Shown: positions 9,019 through 18,746, counted from the stretch's first letter. The stretch: 64,000 nucleotides of DNA from Lachnoclostridium phytofermentans (GCF_000733755.1 NZ_JPOF01000007.1:186001-250000), one strand, 5' to 3'. The notes: generated by a model not told the origin, from the sequence alone. Made by a program: numbers and translations.

Positions 9019-9377
9019 GCTAATTCAGTTTTTGTATTATCTATAAAGAGTACTTGATATGGTAACTATTTATTATATATATTGATAAATAGAAGAATAC
9101 AAAATAATTATATAGAATGGGTAGATAAAGATACTATTTTATATCAAGAGTAAAAAATTGGTAATATATAAAAAATGACTTGCATTTACAAATAATGGAT
9201 GATATATTGATATTAAATCTAAATAATTCTTTTATTAATCATGTAGTAAAATCCAATAACTATAAAATTAATGAACTAGAATTTTTCTTATTATGAAGTA
9301 CTTAGTATTTTCTATAATAAGAAAGGAAAAATCTTATTCTTAACTGTAAAAATATGTAAATCAAAGGGGAGAATTCA
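9019..9377. other. AT-rich spacer at the left edge of the peptide island
   Basis: About 360 bp without a supported gene. It is very AT-rich with many short stop-interrupted frames. A TATAAT at 9313-9318 could be the -10 box for the gene at 9378, but no good -35 is visible. Confidence 0.4.
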
Positions 9378-9827
9378 TTGGTTAATGATATGTGCAAAAA
9401 TAAAATCAAACTCATATCGGATAAAATAACATTAGATGCCAAAATTGAAAACTCTATGGAAGCAATGAACTTTATTGATAATATGTTAAAGTTAATTAAC
9501 TGTTCAAAAGATATTTATTACAAGGTTGTCATTATAGCGGATGAATTATTTTCTAATATTTCGAACTATTCTTTTCCGAAAGGTGAGGGGAAATTAGTCA
9601 TAACCTATACAATTGATATGTCATCGAAAGAAATTAATCTTTCTTTTATCGATGGTGGGATACCGTTTAATCCACTGACAGTAGAGGAACCTTCCGTAAT
9701 TGGAATGGCTTCCGAAAGAAAAGTGGGTGGGTTAGGAATACATATAGTGAAATCGTATGCAGAAGACTTATCGTACGAATATAAAGATGGATGCAACATT
9801 ATAACGGTTAATAAAAAATATAGATAA
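9378..9827 (+). CDS. RsbW-like anti-sigma factor / serine kinase
   Basis: Cytoplasmic protein of 149 aa with the GHKL (HATPase_c) fold used by RsbW and SpoIIAB. The N box is IADELFSNISNYSF, the G1 box DGGIPFNPL and the G2 box GGLGIHIVK. Such proteins bind a target, often a sigma factor, and phosphorylate a STAS antagonist. A STAS protein (17047) and a SpoIIE-type phosphatase (20410) in the same island complete the trio. The start is TTG at 9378, 6 nt after AGGGGAG; the next ATG is too far from the RBS. The target in this system is unknown. Confidence 0.85.
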   Translation: MVNDMCKNKIKLISDKITLDAKIENSMEAMNFIDNMLKLINCSKDIYYKVVIIADELFSNISNYSFPKGEGKLVITYTIDMSSKEINLSFIDGGIPFNPLTVEEPSVIGMASERKVGGLGIHIVKSYAEDLSYEYKDGCNIITVNKKYR

Positions 9828-9835
9828 GATGGGTG

Positions 9836-10735
9836 ATGGCTGTGATTATCGATTATAGAATTTTGTTATATAGTGAAGATACAAAATTCCTTGAAGGGTT
9901 AAAGTCTGCAATAACTGATATTATGAATTTGTATCATATAAAAAATTACTCCATTTGTGCTTTTGATAATATTTATTATGTTACAAATTATGTTTATGTT
10001 CATAAGAAAAAGGTACATATATTTTTTCTTGATATAGTACAACCTAAGAATATAGCAATATCTTTCGCTTCATTTTTAAGAAATATAGGGATACAGAGTT
10101 CCATTGTATATATTGGCGATGAATATATCTCAGATACCAATCGATGTAAGATAAAAATTGTAGATTACCTGGTCAAACCAATCAATATAGAGGTAATAAA
10201 AAACTTATTATATTATGATTATCAATGCAATTTTATCGGAAAATACATTTATTTAAACAAGAATTCAAATAACTATAGAATTGATATTAACAATATTGTA
10301 TGTGCAGAAGTATCAAGAAGAGGAATTAAGATTTATTTTGATAAGATTGGTGAATTAAAACGCTTGTCAAAATCGCTAGAGTTAAATAAGGATATCGATT
10401 TTGAAGAAAAATCATTATTTTATGCAGAAAAGATTTCTTCTTTTAAATACAGATTAGATAATCGGTATTTTATTCAATGCCATCAAAGTTTTCTGATTAA
10501 CATTAAAAAAATAATATCATTACAAAGATATTATGCCATTGTTGATAATGGTACAAATGAAGGTATGTATATTGATATAAGCAAAAATAATTGGAAATTA
10601 GTTAGAGAATTGTATGATAAAATACATAAAATAAGTGAGTTGGATCATTTTTTGGACCAAAGTGAATTAGAAATGGTACAAGCAGGGAATCCAACAACTC
10701 TGTATCCAGAATTATTCCATGAACGTGAATTGTGA
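9836..10735 (+). CDS. LytTR-family response regulator
   Basis: Cytoplasmic regulator of 299 aa. The receiver-like N-terminal part (about 1-125) has the phosphoacceptor-like Asp in FFLDIVQP and the Lys in YLVKPI. The LytTR DNA-binding domain (about 140-255) reads YIYLNKNSNNYRIDINNIVCAE and FIQCHQSFLINIKKI. The architecture resembles AgrA and ComE, which control peptide signalling and bacteriocin operons. No histidine kinase gene is in the window, so its input is unclear. It follows the RsbW-like gene by 8 bp and precedes the first precursor peptide. GTG at 9833 and 9842 are alternative starts. Confidence 0.85.
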   Translation: MAVIIDYRILLYSEDTKFLEGLKSAITDIMNLYHIKNYSICAFDNIYYVTNYVYVHKKKVHIFFLDIVQPKNIAISFASFLRNIGIQSSIVYIGDEYISDTNRCKIKIVDYLVKPINIEVIKNLLYYDYQCNFIGKYIYLNKNSNNYRIDINNIVCAEVSRRGIKIYFDKIGELKRLSKSLELNKDIDFEEKSLFYAEKISSFKYRLDNRYFIQCHQSFLINIKKIISLQRYYAIVDNGTNEGMYIDISKNNWKLVRELYDKIHKISELDHFLDQSELEMVQAGNPTTLYPELFHEREL

Positions 10736-10736
10736 T

Positions 10737-10767
10737 TTAGATTTTCCTGAATAGGAAAAAAATCTAA
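10737..10767 (+). terminator. Hairpin after the LytTR gene
   Basis: TTAGATTTTCCT pairs with AGGAAAAAAATCTAA across GAAT. There is no clean T run after it, so it may be an attenuator or processing hairpin. Confidence 0.5.
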
Positions 10768-10784
10768 CCAAATAAGCAAATAGC

Positions 10785-10811
10785 TTGAACCATTAAATAT
10801 TTCTCTATAAT
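10785..10811 (+). promoter_or_regulatory. Probable promoter for precursor peptide A
   Basis: TTGAAC at 10785-10790 and TATAAT at 10806-10811, with a short 15-nt spacer. A separate promoter would allow high expression of the peptide. The short spacer suggests activator dependence, for example on the LytTR protein; this is inference. Confidence 0.5.
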
Positions 10812-10866
10812 ATTTATATCAGTACAGCATTTGATGTACTAAAAAAAGGAAAGGAAGGTATGAGTT

Positions 10867-11025
10867 ATGTCAGAACAAAACCTTGCAGAAGAAATGGAGA
10901 AAAATTTAGAACAAGAACCGGTAAGCGAAGAGAAGGTTGAAAATGCAGAATGTGAATTAAGTGAAACTGATATTGAAGGTGTAGAAGGCGGAGCGGTAGC
11001 CTTAGCTGGTATGTATACATACTAA
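10867..11025 (+). CDS. Precursor peptide A with double-Gly leader
   Basis: A 52-residue peptide with RBS AAGGAAGG before the ATG. The leader is acidic (MSEQNLAEEMEKNLEQ at the start) and ends LSETDIEGVEGG at residues 31-42. Cutting after GG would release AVALAGMYTY (10 aa). The leader end matches precursor B (LSAEDLNEVQGG) and precursor C (FNDAELEGVDGG), giving the pattern (L/F)(S/N)xx(D/E)(L/I)(E/N)(G/E)Vx-GG. It lies directly upstream of the NHLM export genes, including a C39 peptidase. The core has no Cys and only one Thr, so lanthionine or thioether rings are unlikely. Its role as signal or bacteriocin is unknown. Confidence 0.82.
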   Translation: MSEQNLAEEMEKNLEQEPVSEEKVENAECELSETDIEGVEGGAVALAGMYTY

Positions 11026-11109
11026 GTTTCATAATTTAATTGTTATTTGATGCAGTAATAATATCCTCAAGATATTATTACTGCATCAAGTAAGAAAGAG
11101 GAATCTTGT

Positions 11110-11913
11110 ATGAATAACATTTTTCGAAAATCATCCTTAGATAAGTTATCTTCTGTTGATCAATTAGATAAGATGATAGGCGTTTCTAAGGTTTCATCAT
11201 GGTTTTGTTTGTCAGGAGTCGCAATCATAATGATTGCTGCCTTAATGTTTTTATTCACTGGTAAAATATATAGCGAAATAAAGATGGATGGAATATATAT
11301 TGGGGATGGAAAAATTAATAATATCTATTCCTATTCTCAGGACTATGTTAAGAGCATCTATTATGATGTTGGAGACAGGATTAGTAAGGGTGATATTATT
11401 GGTTATATTGGAAATGAAAAAATAATATCTGATTACAATGGAATAGTAAATGAATTATACATAGAATATGGTCAACTTATACAAAAAGGTGATTTACTTG
11501 CGGAAATAAGAGAAGTAAATGATAAAGATAAGATTGTAATCGCATATATAGGATTACAGGATGGGCGTAAATTACAGGAAGGAATGAAGGTAAATGTTGT
11601 CCCTAATATAGTAAATGAGGCTCAAACAGGCCATATGACAGGAACTATACATAAAATAGGATTATATGGTGTATCAAGTGATGAGATGTACAGAAGGTTG
11701 GGTGATTGGAATTTAGTGAATTATTTTATGAGTCATCATAATAGTGGGTCTTTACTAGAAATTATTATTAAGCTTGATACAAGTAATAATACAAAAAGTG
11801 GATTTCAATGGTCTACGAATGCAGGAGAAAAAATTGAATTAATGGATAACTTATTAACGAATATACGAATTATTATTCAAGAAAAAACACCCGCAGAAAG
11901 TATTTTTAATTAG
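11110..11913 (+). CDS. NHLM-type secretion protein, HlyD-like membrane fusion protein
   Basis: A 267-aa membrane-anchored adaptor for the peptide exporter. The N-terminus FRKSSLDKLSSVDQLDKMI is characteristic of NHLM bacteriocin-system secretion proteins. A membrane helix at about 33-52 follows, then lipoyl-like and barrel segments (VGDRISKGDIIGYIG, then YNGIVNELYIEYGQLIQKGD). It should bridge the ABC exporter to the outside in a monoderm cell. It is 85 bp after precursor A and ahead of the two ABC genes, the usual NHLM order. Confidence 0.85.
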   Translation: MNNIFRKSSLDKLSSVDQLDKMIGVSKVSSWFCLSGVAIIMIAALMFLFTGKIYSEIKMDGIYIGDGKINNIYSYSQDYVKSIYYDVGDRISKGDIIGYIGNEKIISDYNGIVNELYIEYGQLIQKGDLLAEIREVNDKDKIVIAYIGLQDGRKLQEGMKVNVVPNIVNEAQTGHMTGTIHKIGLYGVSSDEMYRRLGDWNLVNYFMSHHNSGSLLEIIIKLDTSNNTKSGFQWSTNAGEKIELMDNLLTNIRIIIQEKTPAESIFN

Positions 11914-11957
11914 TAAATGTTATCAAGGGGCATTCTTGCTGTCGTTAAACATGAAGT

Positions 11958-12058
11958 TAGTGTAAAATAAAAAGCAATTTTCACTCGGATATTTTTGACT
12001 GAGTAATCCTGACTACTGAGCAGGCATGTTTTGTTAGTGAAACGATTGCAACAGAATG
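11958..12058 (+). repeat. Dispersed leader element, copy before the C39-ABC gene
   Basis: The hairpin GTGTAAAA..TTTTCAC begins near 11959 and the copy ends in GCAACAGAATG at 12048-12058. The ends match those of the copies near 17026, 41551 and 62176. The inner part differs. Confidence 0.55.
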
Positions 12059-12094
12059 AAAAGTTTAAAATGTAGGAACGAGAAGGATTGTATT

Positions 12095-14248
12095 ATGGAG
12101 AAGAAAGAGAAAAGACATCGACGAGCAAATGTTCCAATCGTATATCAAATGGAAGTTACTGAATGTGGAGCAGCTTCCCTATCCATGGTTTTACAATATT
12201 ACGGTATTTATATACCGCTTGAACAAACCCGTGTAGATACCGGAGTGAGCAGAGATGGGTGTAAAGCGAATAAAATTCTTCAAGGAGCTAAAAAATATGG
12301 GTTTAAAGCTAGTGGCTATAAGATGAGTCTTGACGCTCTTTTGAATACAAAACCTCCTTGTATCATCCATTGGAATTTTAACCATTTTCTTGTTTATGAA
12401 GGTAGAAGAGGAAAGTATGTTTATTTATCTGATCCGGCAGAGGGTAAGAGAAAGATAACGATTGAAGAACTGGATGAAAGCTTTACTGGTGTAGTTTTAA
12501 AGATTACTCCAGATGGCACGAAGGTAAGTAAGAAAAAAGATAAATCACACTTGGATATAATAAAGGTCAGATTAAAAGGAAATGAAAAGAATATTCTATA
12601 TCTATTTCTTTCAGGACTTTTTCTTGTTATTCCTGGAACCTTAATTCCTATGTTGTTTCAATTCTTAATTGATGAAGTAGTGTTATCGAATAATTATGGA
12701 ATTGTTCCCCTTATTATAACTATTATGTTAATATTAGCTACCGTACAGATGGGATTTAGATTTTATAGAAGTATTATTTTAATAAGACTTCAGACAAAGA
12801 TGACCTTAAAAACAGCATACTCATTTTTACATTTTATGTTTCAGCATCCCATGAGCTTTTTTGATCAAAGGTTTGCAGGCGATTTAACAGAACGAGTAGA
12901 AAGCAGTAATAGTATTGATGAATTTCTGGCAGGTGAACTTGCTACTAATATATTAAATATTGTTATTGCATTTTTTTATTTCATCGTATTATTTCAATAT
13001 AGCGTACCATTAACACTGATAGGTGCATTCTTTACAATAATCAACTTTATGATTATAAGGTTAACATCAAAAGTTGTTAGCAGAACAATAACAAAAGTGC
13101 AACAGGATAGAGGAAAACTAATTGGGGTTTTATATTCAGGGATAAGTATAATATCAACATTAAAAGCATCCGGAATGGAGAATAAATACATAGGCCGTGT
13201 TTTGGGATACTATTCCAAATACATGAGAGGTAAGCAAAAAAACACTAAAATACAAAAAATCCTTAATGTAATACCTAATATATTAGGGCAGATTAGTAGT
13301 ATTGTTGTATTGATTATTGGTGCTACTATGGTGATAAAAGGTAATATGACAATAGGGGGATTAGTAGCATATCAGACCCTACTAACACTATTTTTAGATC
13401 CAATCAGTGAGATAACTGGATTTGTTGAGCGCTTACAGACAATGAAAGCAGATGTAATGAGAGTTGATGATATTTATAAATATGGCTCCACGGAAAGTAA
13501 GATTAGGTTACCGATACTCCCTTTAAATCAAAAGTTGGCTGGTAAAATTACGTTAAAAAAAATCACTTATGGATATTCTAGTCTAGAAGCGCCACTAATC
13601 ACTGATTTTCATTTTGAATTACCAACTGGCAGAAGTATAGCTTTTGTGGGTGGTTCAGGAAGTGGTAAGTCCACAATAGCAAAATTACTGAGTGGACTTT
13701 ATAGACCATGGGATGGAGAAGTATTATTTGATGATATCAACATTGAACAAATACCACGAGAGATTATTGCTACCTCTGTTGCAACTGTAAGCCAAGATAT
13801 CTCGATATTCTCTGGTACGATTAAAGAAAATATAACGATGTGGAATACAACAATTCGCGATGAAGATATTATTCGAGCTGCAAAAGATGCGATGATCCAT
13901 GATGTTATTACTCAAAAACCAGGCGCATATGAATACCACCTGGAAGAAGGTGGTAGAAATTTAAGTGGTGGTCAAAAGCAAAGGCTTGAGATAGCAAGGG
14001 CGTTAGTTTTAAATCCAAGTATTCTTATCATGGATGAGGCTACCAGTGCTCTGGATTCGTTAACGGAAAAAACAATTATTGATAACATAAAACGACGTGG
14101 TTGTACTTGTGTAATCATAGCACATAGGTTAAGTGCGATTAGAGACTGCGAAGAAATACTAGTTATACATAGAGGAGAAGTGCTACAAAGAGGAAATCAT
14201 GAGGAACTAATTGTGCAGGAAGGAGTATATAAAGAATTGTTTGGATAA
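12095..14248 (+). CDS. NHLM-type ABC exporter with C39 leader peptidase
   Basis: A 717-aa peptidase/permease/ATPase that cuts double-Gly leaders and exports the core. The C39 domain (about 12-135) has catalytic C24 (TECGAAS), H97 (NHFLVYEG) and D113 (LSDPAEG). A six-helix ABC membrane domain covers about 150-440. The ATPase has Walker A GGSGSGKST, signature NLSGGQKQR and Walker B ILIMDEATS. I chose the ATG at 12095, 7 nt after AGAAGGA, over the upstream ATG at 12056, which lies in the repeat element. It should process all three GG precursors; that is inference. Confidence 0.93.
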   Translation: MEKKEKRHRRANVPIVYQMEVTECGAASLSMVLQYYGIYIPLEQTRVDTGVSRDGCKANKILQGAKKYGFKASGYKMSLDALLNTKPPCIIHWNFNHFLVYEGRRGKYVYLSDPAEGKRKITIEELDESFTGVVLKITPDGTKVSKKKDKSHLDIIKVRLKGNEKNILYLFLSGLFLVIPGTLIPMLFQFLIDEVVLSNNYGIVPLIITIMLILATVQMGFRFYRSIILIRLQTKMTLKTAYSFLHFMFQHPMSFFDQRFAGDLTERVESSNSIDEFLAGELATNILNIVIAFFYFIVLFQYSVPLTLIGAFFTIINFMIIRLTSKVVSRTITKVQQDRGKLIGVLYSGISIISTLKASGMENKYIGRVLGYYSKYMRGKQKNTKIQKILNVIPNILGQISSIVVLIIGATMVIKGNMTIGGLVAYQTLLTLFLDPISEITGFVERLQTMKADVMRVDDIYKYGSTESKIRLPILPLNQKLAGKITLKKITYGYSSLEAPLITDFHFELPTGRSIAFVGGSGSGKSTIAKLLSGLYRPWDGEVLFDDINIEQIPREIIATSVATVSQDISIFSGTIKENITMWNTTIRDEDIIRAAKDAMIHDVITQKPGAYEYHLEEGGRNLSGGQKQRLEIARALVLNPSILIMDEATSALDSLTEKTIIDNIKRRGCTCVIIAHRLSAIRDCEEILVIHRGEVLQRGNHEELIVQEGVYKELFG

Positions 14249-14269
14249 TGAGTAAAGGTGGAGAATTGT

Positions 14270-16861
14270 ATGGAAAGAAAAATTCTTAACGGTGGACAAA
14301 TACTCCTAACCTTAGAAGAAAATTACTTGTATGAGGTTATTGAGGGGACTGCATTAATTTATATCTCATTATTAAAAAACAATGATGAGTTAGGGAAAAG
14401 ATACTTTTTAAAAGAAGCAAAACAGGGAAAATTCTTGATACCTAGTTTTAAGTTTTTGGATGAAAATGAGGGAACATGGGTATTTTTAATTACCGCTCAA
14501 AAAAAGGTTGTGATCGAAGAACATCATAGTGAGTCACAAGAAGCGTATAATTTAGCAATTGAACAATTTTCAGAGGAAATTTCCTTAGAAATACAATCTG
14601 CTTCCTATTTTGGTGATGAACTTTTAGAATTGATACAAAGAAAGTTAGTTGCTGAAGAAATCTTTATCTATCGTACCAAGCAGGAGTTAGAAAAAGAGTA
14701 CGAAGATGGCTTACAATCGATAGCCAGCATCTTTCACAAGGAGGGATACTTAAGCCAAAGTAAAGCGCAACATAATTTGTACGATGCAGTCTCTATTCTT
14801 TGTAAGAAGGGGGATATAAATCTTTGTTCCTATGATACAGTTGTAGAGTCTTGTGGGAAAAGATTTACAATAGAAGACCTTGCAAGGGTATCTCATTTCA
14901 TGATTAGAGAGATACGATTAGAGCCAGATTGGTACAAAAAGGATTATGGAAATATACTAGTTTATAAAAAAGAACTTGATGAATTCGAGATCCCTATCGC
15001 ATGCGTTTCCTGTGACGATAAAGGCTATGTAGAATATAACGTTGTCGAAGGAACAACGAGTAAAATAACAAGTATCAATTCAATGCATTATGCTAAGACT
15101 GCTTATATGATTTATAGACCTTTTCCAAATAAGCATTTGGAATTAAGGGAGTTAATCAGTTATTGTAGCAAAGGGTTAAGAAGTAAAGACATGTTATCTA
15201 TTATGCTATTATCATTAATCATAATGGCAATTGGACTTTGGATACCATATTTAACACAGGTGATATATGATAAATATATTTATTATAATAACACATCAAT
15301 GATATATCAGATTGGTATGGTGGCAATTGCATTTACCTTGGGAGAATTAATGTTTGATATCTTTTCTAGACTAATTCTTTATAAAAACAGCAATCGCATG
15401 GAAATGATGATACAAAGCGCAATGTTTGATCGATTATTTAATTTAAAAATCAATGTCTATAGTAGATATGAGACTTCTGATTTAATAAGAAGAACATTGA
15501 GTACTACAGACATTGGAACGATTGTTTTGGATGAAGTTATTATATCCTCATTTATCCATTGTTTTTGTATTGTATATTTGGTACGCATGTATCAATACTC
15601 AGAAAAGTTAGCCTGGATTGGATTACTAATAATATTAATAGGTCTAATATTTAGTATATTAATTTCGCTACTTCAAACAAAGTATAAGAAAAAAATAATT
15701 GAGTTTAATACGAATGCATCCTCCATTATGTACCAAGCAATCATGGGAATCAGCAAGATTAAAATTTCGTCTGCAACGAATAGGATTTTGAATAAATACA
15801 TAAAGGAAAAAGTAAAATCAAAAGAATTGGATATGAAGTATGAAGTATTAGCGACTGCTGATCATTGTATCCATTTATTTTTATCTATTTTAAGTACGAT
15901 TCTGTTTTATAAAATAGCTTTCATGAATCAATTAAATATTACAGTAGGTGAATTGCTTGCTTTTATTTCCGCTTTTAATTTGCTTTTTTTTTCAGTTAGA
16001 AAGTTGGAAAAAAATTTTGCTAAGATTCTTCAAGTTCAGCCTCTTTACAAGAAAGCAAATTTACTATTAGCAGAAACTCCAGAGTCAATGGAGGGGAGCC
16101 GTTCTATAGGCAATTTAGAGGGAAAAATCGAATTAAGCAATGTATCTTTTCGGTATGATTCTAATGAACCAATGGTGATTTCTAATATATCGTTAACGAT
16201 TAATAAAGGGGAATACATTGGAATCGTTGGAAGTTCAGGATGTGGAAAGTCCACTCTTCTAAAATTATTATTAGGCTTTGAAAGTACTACAAGTGGAAAG
16301 ATATATTATGATGATATGGATTTGGACACCTTAGATAAAAGAGAACTAAGAAAACGTTTAGGTGTAGTGTTACAAGAAGGGCAGTTAATTTCAGGAAGTA
16401 TTTATGAAAATGTTGTAATTGCAAGCAGCGCCACTAACAAGGAGCAATATAGAGAAGAAGTGGAAAAAGTACATCAAACGATTAAGATGGTAGGATTGGA
16501 AGAAGATATCAAACAAATGCCAATGGGGTTAGAAACTGTTATTACAGAACAGGGTGGAACAATCTCTGGTGGTCAAAGACAAAGGATTCTTATTGCCAGA
16601 GCTATCTTTTATAATCCTTCTATCATATTTTTTGATGAAGCTACCAGTGCACTTGACAATATTAATCAAGCTTTAATAGCAGAAAACTTAGATAAACTTA
16701 AGTCGACTCGAATTGTAATTGCGCATAGACTTTCAACAGTGATGAATTGTGACAGAATTATAGTAATGGACAAAGGACAAATTATTGAAAGTGGTACCTA
16801 TGATGAATTAATTGGTTTAAAGGGTATGTTTTATGAGCTATCAATGCGACAAATTGCATAG
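14270..16861 (+). CDS. Second NHLM-type ABC transporter
   Basis: An 863-aa protein, the long ABC2 partner typical of NHLM peptide systems. The first 300 or so residues are a soluble region without a C39 Cys/His pair. Membrane helices cover about 305-560. The ATPase has GSSGCGKSTL, TISGGQRQR and IIFFDEATS. The ATG at 14270 is 6 nt after AGGTGGAG; GTG at 14258 would overlap the RBS. It starts 21 nt after the first ABC gene and probably forms a complex with it and the HlyD-like protein. The job of the N-terminal region is unknown. Confidence 0.88.
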   Translation: MERKILNGGQILLTLEENYLYEVIEGTALIYISLLKNNDELGKRYFLKEAKQGKFLIPSFKFLDENEGTWVFLITAQKKVVIEEHHSESQEAYNLAIEQFSEEISLEIQSASYFGDELLELIQRKLVAEEIFIYRTKQELEKEYEDGLQSIASIFHKEGYLSQSKAQHNLYDAVSILCKKGDINLCSYDTVVESCGKRFTIEDLARVSHFMIREIRLEPDWYKKDYGNILVYKKELDEFEIPIACVSCDDKGYVEYNVVEGTTSKITSINSMHYAKTAYMIYRPFPNKHLELRELISYCSKGLRSKDMLSIMLLSLIIMAIGLWIPYLTQVIYDKYIYYNNTSMIYQIGMVAIAFTLGELMFDIFSRLILYKNSNRMEMMIQSAMFDRLFNLKINVYSRYETSDLIRRTLSTTDIGTIVLDEVIISSFIHCFCIVYLVRMYQYSEKLAWIGLLIILIGLIFSILISLLQTKYKKKIIEFNTNASSIMYQAIMGISKIKISSATNRILNKYIKEKVKSKELDMKYEVLATADHCIHLFLSILSTILFYKIAFMNQLNITVGELLAFISAFNLLFFSVRKLEKNFAKILQVQPLYKKANLLLAETPESMEGSRSIGNLEGKIELSNVSFRYDSNEPMVISNISLTINKGEYIGIVGSSGCGKSTLLKLLLGFESTTSGKIYYDDMDLDTLDKRELRKRLGVVLQEGQLISGSIYENVVIASSATNKEQYREEVEKVHQTIKMVGLEEDIKQMPMGLETVITEQGGTISGGQRQRILIARAIFYNPSIIFFDEATSALDNINQALIAENLDKLKSTRIVIAHRLSTVMNCDRIIVMDKGQIIESGTYDELIGLKGMFYELSMRQIA

Positions 16862-16889
16862 AACGAGTTTAAATATCTTGATATGTACG

Positions 16890-17040
16890 TGTGATAAAGC
16901 ACACAGATGGAGCTTTATTTAAGCAGTATTCCATCGGCTTGCAGATGGAATATGCATGGGTATTCGTCTGAAAAACCAAGATTTTTCACACACGAATTGG
17001 TGCTGTATCCTAAAATCGCCGGATAGCAACAGAATGGAGG
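16890..17040 (+). repeat. Dispersed leader element, long copy before the STAS gene
   Basis: Two nested units. GTGTGATAAAGCACACAGAT, followed by GGAGC, is close to the short copy at 35237. A second unit contains CAAGATTTTTCACACACGAA and ends GCAACAGAATGGAGG at 17026-17040, which is the RBS of the STAS gene. The second half aligns with the LysR leader on the minus strand at 41551-41592. Confidence 0.65.
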
Positions 17041-17046
17041 ATTAGA

Positions 17047-17346
17047 ATGAAGATAATGGAGGAAGAAATTAGAGACAGTATTAAAATCAGCATCAGTGGA
17101 AATGTGGAAAACAACACGTGCAAAGAGTTTCAAAATCATTTACTTGAAACCTTTCAAAGAACGAAGAAAGTTATTTTAGATTTCGGAGAGGTGAACTATA
17201 TTAATAGTATGGGTTTGAGGGCACTTTTGTTAACGCTTCAAAAAGCTGAGAATGTTCAAGGGGAACTTATTGTAAAAAATGTGAATGACAATATCATGGA
17301 TTTATTTCGAATAACAGGTTTTGATGAGATGCTTAGAATAGTGTAA
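17047..17346 (+). CDS. STAS-domain anti-anti-sigma factor
   Basis: A 99-aa single-domain protein of the RsbV/SpoIIAA type. VILDFGEVNYINSMGLRALL contains the conserved phosphorylatable Ser (S54). It should be phosphorylated by the RsbW-like protein (9378) and reactivated by the SpoIIE-like phosphatase (20410), so that it can pull the RsbW-like protein off its target. The RBS GGAGG lies in the preceding repeat element. It is followed 26 bp later by a radical-SAM gene. Confidence 0.88.
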   Translation: MKIMEEEIRDSIKISISGNVENNTCKEFQNHLLETFQRTKKVILDFGEVNYINSMGLRALLLTLQKAENVQGELIVKNVNDNIMDLFRITGFDEMLRIV

Positions 17347-17372
17347 GCAGTAAGCTTTAAAGGGGTGTATAG

Positions 17373-18677
17373 ATGAATTTATATGTATCAGAAATTGATG
17401 ATGAGAAAAGTATCGTTTTTTTCCCAAAAAATCTATCTCTTTTTCTCACAAGTAATAGTATAGGAGAAACAGCAAAAATGATATCGGAAGGCAAAACATA
17501 TGATGCTGTGAGAGAGAATTATAGGGAAGTAACGCAACATGATTATGATAAACTACGATCGTTATACGAGGACACTAGTTTAGATGTGGGGCTCAATTTA
17601 AATCACAAAAGACTGCAACGTTTGGTTTTAAATATCAGCAATGACTGTAATATGGATTGCGCTTATTGCTATGCCAACGGAGGTAATTATCATGAAAAGG
17701 CTGATATGATGTCAACCAAGACTCTGATAAAAATATTAGAGACAATGTATGGTAAGTTTCAGGAGATTGAGCTGATTCAATTATTTGGTGGAGAACCTAT
17801 GCTAAATGAAGCAGCAGTTGTAGCAACCTGCGAATTTATTAAAAAGAATAAAAAGATTACAAAAGTAGGAATGGTTAGTAACGGTACAATTATAACGGAA
17901 GATTTAATAAAATTAGTAAGTAACAATGAATTAAGCATTACAATTAGCCTTGATGGAGAACAGGTTCATGATGAACTTAGAAAATTTAAAAACGGTAAAG
18001 GTACGTTTGAAATTATCAAAAAAAATATATTAAAGCTTAGAGCAATATCAAAGGAACCTTCCTGTATCGAAGTAACTTATTCAAAATATCATCAGGATAA
18101 AGGCATCAGTATAAAAGATATTAGCAAAGAAATTAGAAATCAATTTCCTGGAGTATGGGTACATATTGTAGAAGTAGCGAGTACAGATGAGAACTATAAA
18201 AACACTGGAGTAACAAATATATTGGATTCTGTAACGGAAGAATTAGAAACGATACATAGGCTAGAAGAAGTTTCTCTTACCATGGTAGATCGCTTTATGT
18301 CGCCTTTAAAAAGGAAAAAGACATGCAATCATTTCTGTAATGCCGGATTTGATTCAATCAGTGTGACTACTAAGGGAGATATCTATCCATGCTCAGCGAT
18401 GATTGGTAAGAAAGGGCATTATGTTGGAAATATCTACGATGAAGAAAACGCTTTGTTTGACTCTATTGAAGAGATGCGTTTGAAATATCTTAATCATGAC
18501 AGAAGAATGGATGGAAAATGCAAAGAATGTTTTGCGAATACAATATGTACTGGATGCTTGTTCGATAATTATATTAATACTGGAGAATTGCTCGTAGCCA
18601 GTGAAGAATTTTGTGCGAAAGCGAGGGCATGTGCAGATAAAATTCTGAAAGGTATTGTTCTAATTCGTAATAAATAA
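17373..18677 (+). CDS. Radical-SAM/SPASM peptide-modifying enzyme
   Basis: A 434-aa putative peptide maturase. An N-terminal segment (about 1-75) may act as a RiPP recognition region. The radical-SAM motif is C92-x3-C96-x2-C99 (DCNMDCAYC), followed by QLFGGEP. The C-terminal Cys-rich SPASM region (about 320-425) has CNHFCNAGFDSISV, YPCSAM, CKECFANTICTGC and FCAKARAC, enough ligands for extra 4Fe-4S clusters. It sits just upstream of precursor B. Family members form C-C, C-S or epimer modifications; which one applies here cannot be told from sequence. Confidence 0.88.
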   Translation: MNLYVSEIDDEKSIVFFPKNLSLFLTSNSIGETAKMISEGKTYDAVRENYREVTQHDYDKLRSLYEDTSLDVGLNLNHKRLQRLVLNISNDCNMDCAYCYANGGNYHEKADMMSTKTLIKILETMYGKFQEIELIQLFGGEPMLNEAAVVATCEFIKKNKKITKVGMVSNGTIITEDLIKLVSNNELSITISLDGEQVHDELRKFKNGKGTFEIIKKNILKLRAISKEPSCIEVTYSKYHQDKGISIKDISKEIRNQFPGVWVHIVEVASTDENYKNTGVTNILDSVTEELETIHRLEEVSLTMVDRFMSPLKRKKTCNHFCNAGFDSISVTTKGDIYPCSAMIGKKGHYVGNIYDEENALFDSIEEMRLKYLNHDRRMDGKCKECFANTICTGCLFDNYINTGELLVASEEFCAKARACADKILKGIVLIRNK

Positions 18678-18717
18678 TTCCAAATATGTATAGAAATTAC
18701 CCAAATCAGAAAATGTA

Positions 18718-18746
18718 TTGTTTCTTATTCGTGTACGATGTATAAC
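18718..18746 (+). promoter_or_regulatory. Probable promoter for precursor peptide B
   Basis: TTGTTT at 18718-18723, a 17-nt spacer, TATAAC at 18741-18746. It lies 35 bp upstream of the precursor B start. Confidence 0.55.
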
